Positions 19,283 to 20,094 of a DNA stretch of 20,094 nucleotides are shown here, piece after piece. The position numbers and the translations under genes are program-made. The DNA lies in assembly GCA_900549665.1 (NCBI GenBank), contig URPH01000033.1, forward strand, positions 1-20,094, written 5' to 3'. The notes under the pieces are model-generated. The model ran no database searches. It was not told where the DNA came from and saw only the letters and a list, made by a program, of their open reading frames with translations. The DNA is from an uncultured Lachnospiraceae bacterium. Its GTDB lineage: Bacteria > Bacillota > Clostridia > Lachnospirales > Lachnospiraceae. Numbering within the stretch: position 1 is the stretch's first letter; each line of letters begins with the position of its first letter.

Positions 19283-20094
19283 TTACAGAAATTTTTCTTC
19301 AAAGTCTTTTACAGACATATCAGCTTCTTTTGCGGCTGTTTGAACAGGTATGGCTCCATCTTTAACCAGTTTTATAAGCAGGCGGAATTTTTCTTCTTCT
19401 CTTGCTGTTTTGCATGCTTCTTCCACTTCTTCGTCGATATAGTCTCCCCATGTCATATACTGATTCCTCCCATATGCTGATTCTTTTATCTTTGTAACAT
19501 ATTTGTGAAGCTCCTGCGTCAATGGTGTGGTGGCATTTTCCTGTGTACTGTTCTGGATATACTTAAGAAGGGCACAGAGTTCGGTATCATTCGTAAACGC
19601 TTCTGCAGACTTTGTGATAAAATAATAAAAATCCAGTCCGTCCGGATATGGAATGGAAATATCCTCTTCACACATGTTGTGAAAATGATATTGCATCTGA
19701 CCTTTGTCAAAAGGGTCATAATCCAAAATATTGATCACACATAAATCCGGAAGCTTGTTAAAGTCATTTTCGCCGGACCTTAAATTGTTGGAATCAATTT
19801 TAGCCTGACCGAAACGGTTCCGCTTGATTAGATTATCCCTGCTTTGATGGTGAGGTTCAAAATCATAGATCTTGTCCGGAAGATCCGATTCAGCCGGTTC
19901 ATGATCAAATGCCTGCATTTCAACATCCATGCGGATGCCGCGGTGGACGGTAGAGTTGCCTAAAACAATCTTTTCGGCATGGACACGTACATAGCGTACC
20001 TTTTGATGTAGAAGGCCTTCTGCCAGCAGACGGCCGTAGACCGGTCCTGCCTCCGGATCGGATGCCATAGCCATCACCAGATAGTTATCAATCA
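19283..20094 (-). CDS. Rpn-family recombination-promoting nuclease / PD-(D/E)XK transposase-like protein (5' end outside window)
   Basis: At least 270 codons on the minus strand. The frame stays open past GTG 20077 (residues IDNYL precede it), so the gene begins outside the window. Features of the Rpn/PDDEXK transposase-like family are visible: GLLHQKVRYVRVHAEK leading to RGIRMDVEMQAFD (the DVEMQ is the D..E-x-Q strand of the nuclease core), then the strand-rich RVQYYFH-like segment (here GQMQYHFHNM), the FYYFITKSAEAF helix region and a C-terminal tail with AAKEADMSVKDFEEKFL typical of Clostridia members. Characterised members are DNA endonucleases that raise RecA-independent recombination. 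Clostridia genomes carry many copies. It converges on flagellin and shares its terminator; there is no functional link visible. Confidence 0.85.
   Translation of the reverse strand, partial: IDNYLVMAMASDPEAGPVYGRLLAEGLLHQKVRYVRVHAEKIVLGNSTVHRGIRMDVEMQAFDHEPAESDLPDKIYDFEPHHQSRDNLIKRNRFGQAKIDSNNLRSGENDFNKLPDLCVINILDYDPFDKGQMQYHFHNMCEEDISIPYPDGLDFYYFITKSAEAFTNDTELCALLKYIQNSTQENATTPLTQELHKYVTKIKESAYGRNQYMTWGDYIDEEVEEACKTAREEEKFRLLIKLVKDGAIPVQTAAKEADMSVKDFEEKFL

Noticed and set aside
1..20094. CRISPR array
   Set aside because: No run of regularly spaced identical 24-40-base repeats is seen; the tandem repeats found are short coding repeats.

Overview
The window looks like chromosomal DNA of a motile, anaerobic Clostridia species, most likely a member of the Lachnospiraceae (Roseburia / Agathobacter / Lachnospira type). 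The grounds are low to moderate GC, AGGAGG-type ribosome sites, a Lachnospiraceae-like flagellin, CsrA beside flagellin, a formate channel and D-lactate dehydrogenase of fermentative metabolism, and debris of Clostridia conjugative elements. The species cannot be named from the sequence alone.

Layout. (1) 1-5094: a sigma-A promoter with a perfect operator dyad drives a three-gene operon: a DUF454 membrane protein, a Cys-rich YgbA-type protein and a very large single-chain CydDC-like ABC exporter, closed by a long terminator. (2) 5172-6920, minus strand: a two-gene ABC exporter (ATPase, ABC-2 permease) with a dyad over its promoter. (3) 7046-7295: a tRNA-Glu / tRNA-Cys unit with its own promoter and terminator. 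(4) 7328-12270: fermentation and housekeeping genes, namely an AEC carrier, an FNT formate/nitrite channel, and a compact run of D-lactate dehydrogenase, DUF1292 protein, HD hydrolase and aldose-1-epimerase-like protein. (5) 12292-16247: a graveyard of mobile and defence DNA, with an HsdS scrap, a small ORF, an XRE regulator, an intact-looking DUF1016/YhcG PD-(D/E)XK nuclease, the tail of a large serine recombinase butted onto the head of a tyrosine recombinase, and a relaxase without its N-terminal catalytic part. (6) 16248-19276: the most interesting part, a flagellar switch region. (7) 19283-20094: an Rpn-family nuclease/transposase, cut by the window edge.

The main discovery candidate is at 16575-17352. 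Two 29-bp sites, each built as 12-bp arm / 5-bp spacer / 12-bp arm as expected of a tyrosine-recombinase core site, lie in inverted orientation (28 of 29 bases identical after reverse complementing; the asymmetric spacers are GATAT and ATATC). Between them lie a minimal 192-residue tyrosine recombinase with a full R-K-H-R-H-Y catalytic set and, next to the right-hand site, a good sigma-D (flagellar) promoter pointing out into csrA and flagellin. Inversion would turn that promoter away from csrA-flagellin and point it into a very strong bidirectional hairpin terminator at 16448-16487. This is the layout of Salmonella hin/fljBA, but built with a tyrosine recombinase. A second layer of control follows: the flagellin leader has a GGA-in-loop hairpin and a GGA-containing Shine-Dalgarno about 20 nt apart, as in the CsrA-repressed hag leader of Bacillus subtilis. 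So the region may join DNA-level phase variation with CsrA translational control of flagellin. This is an inference from sequence; inversion has not been shown.
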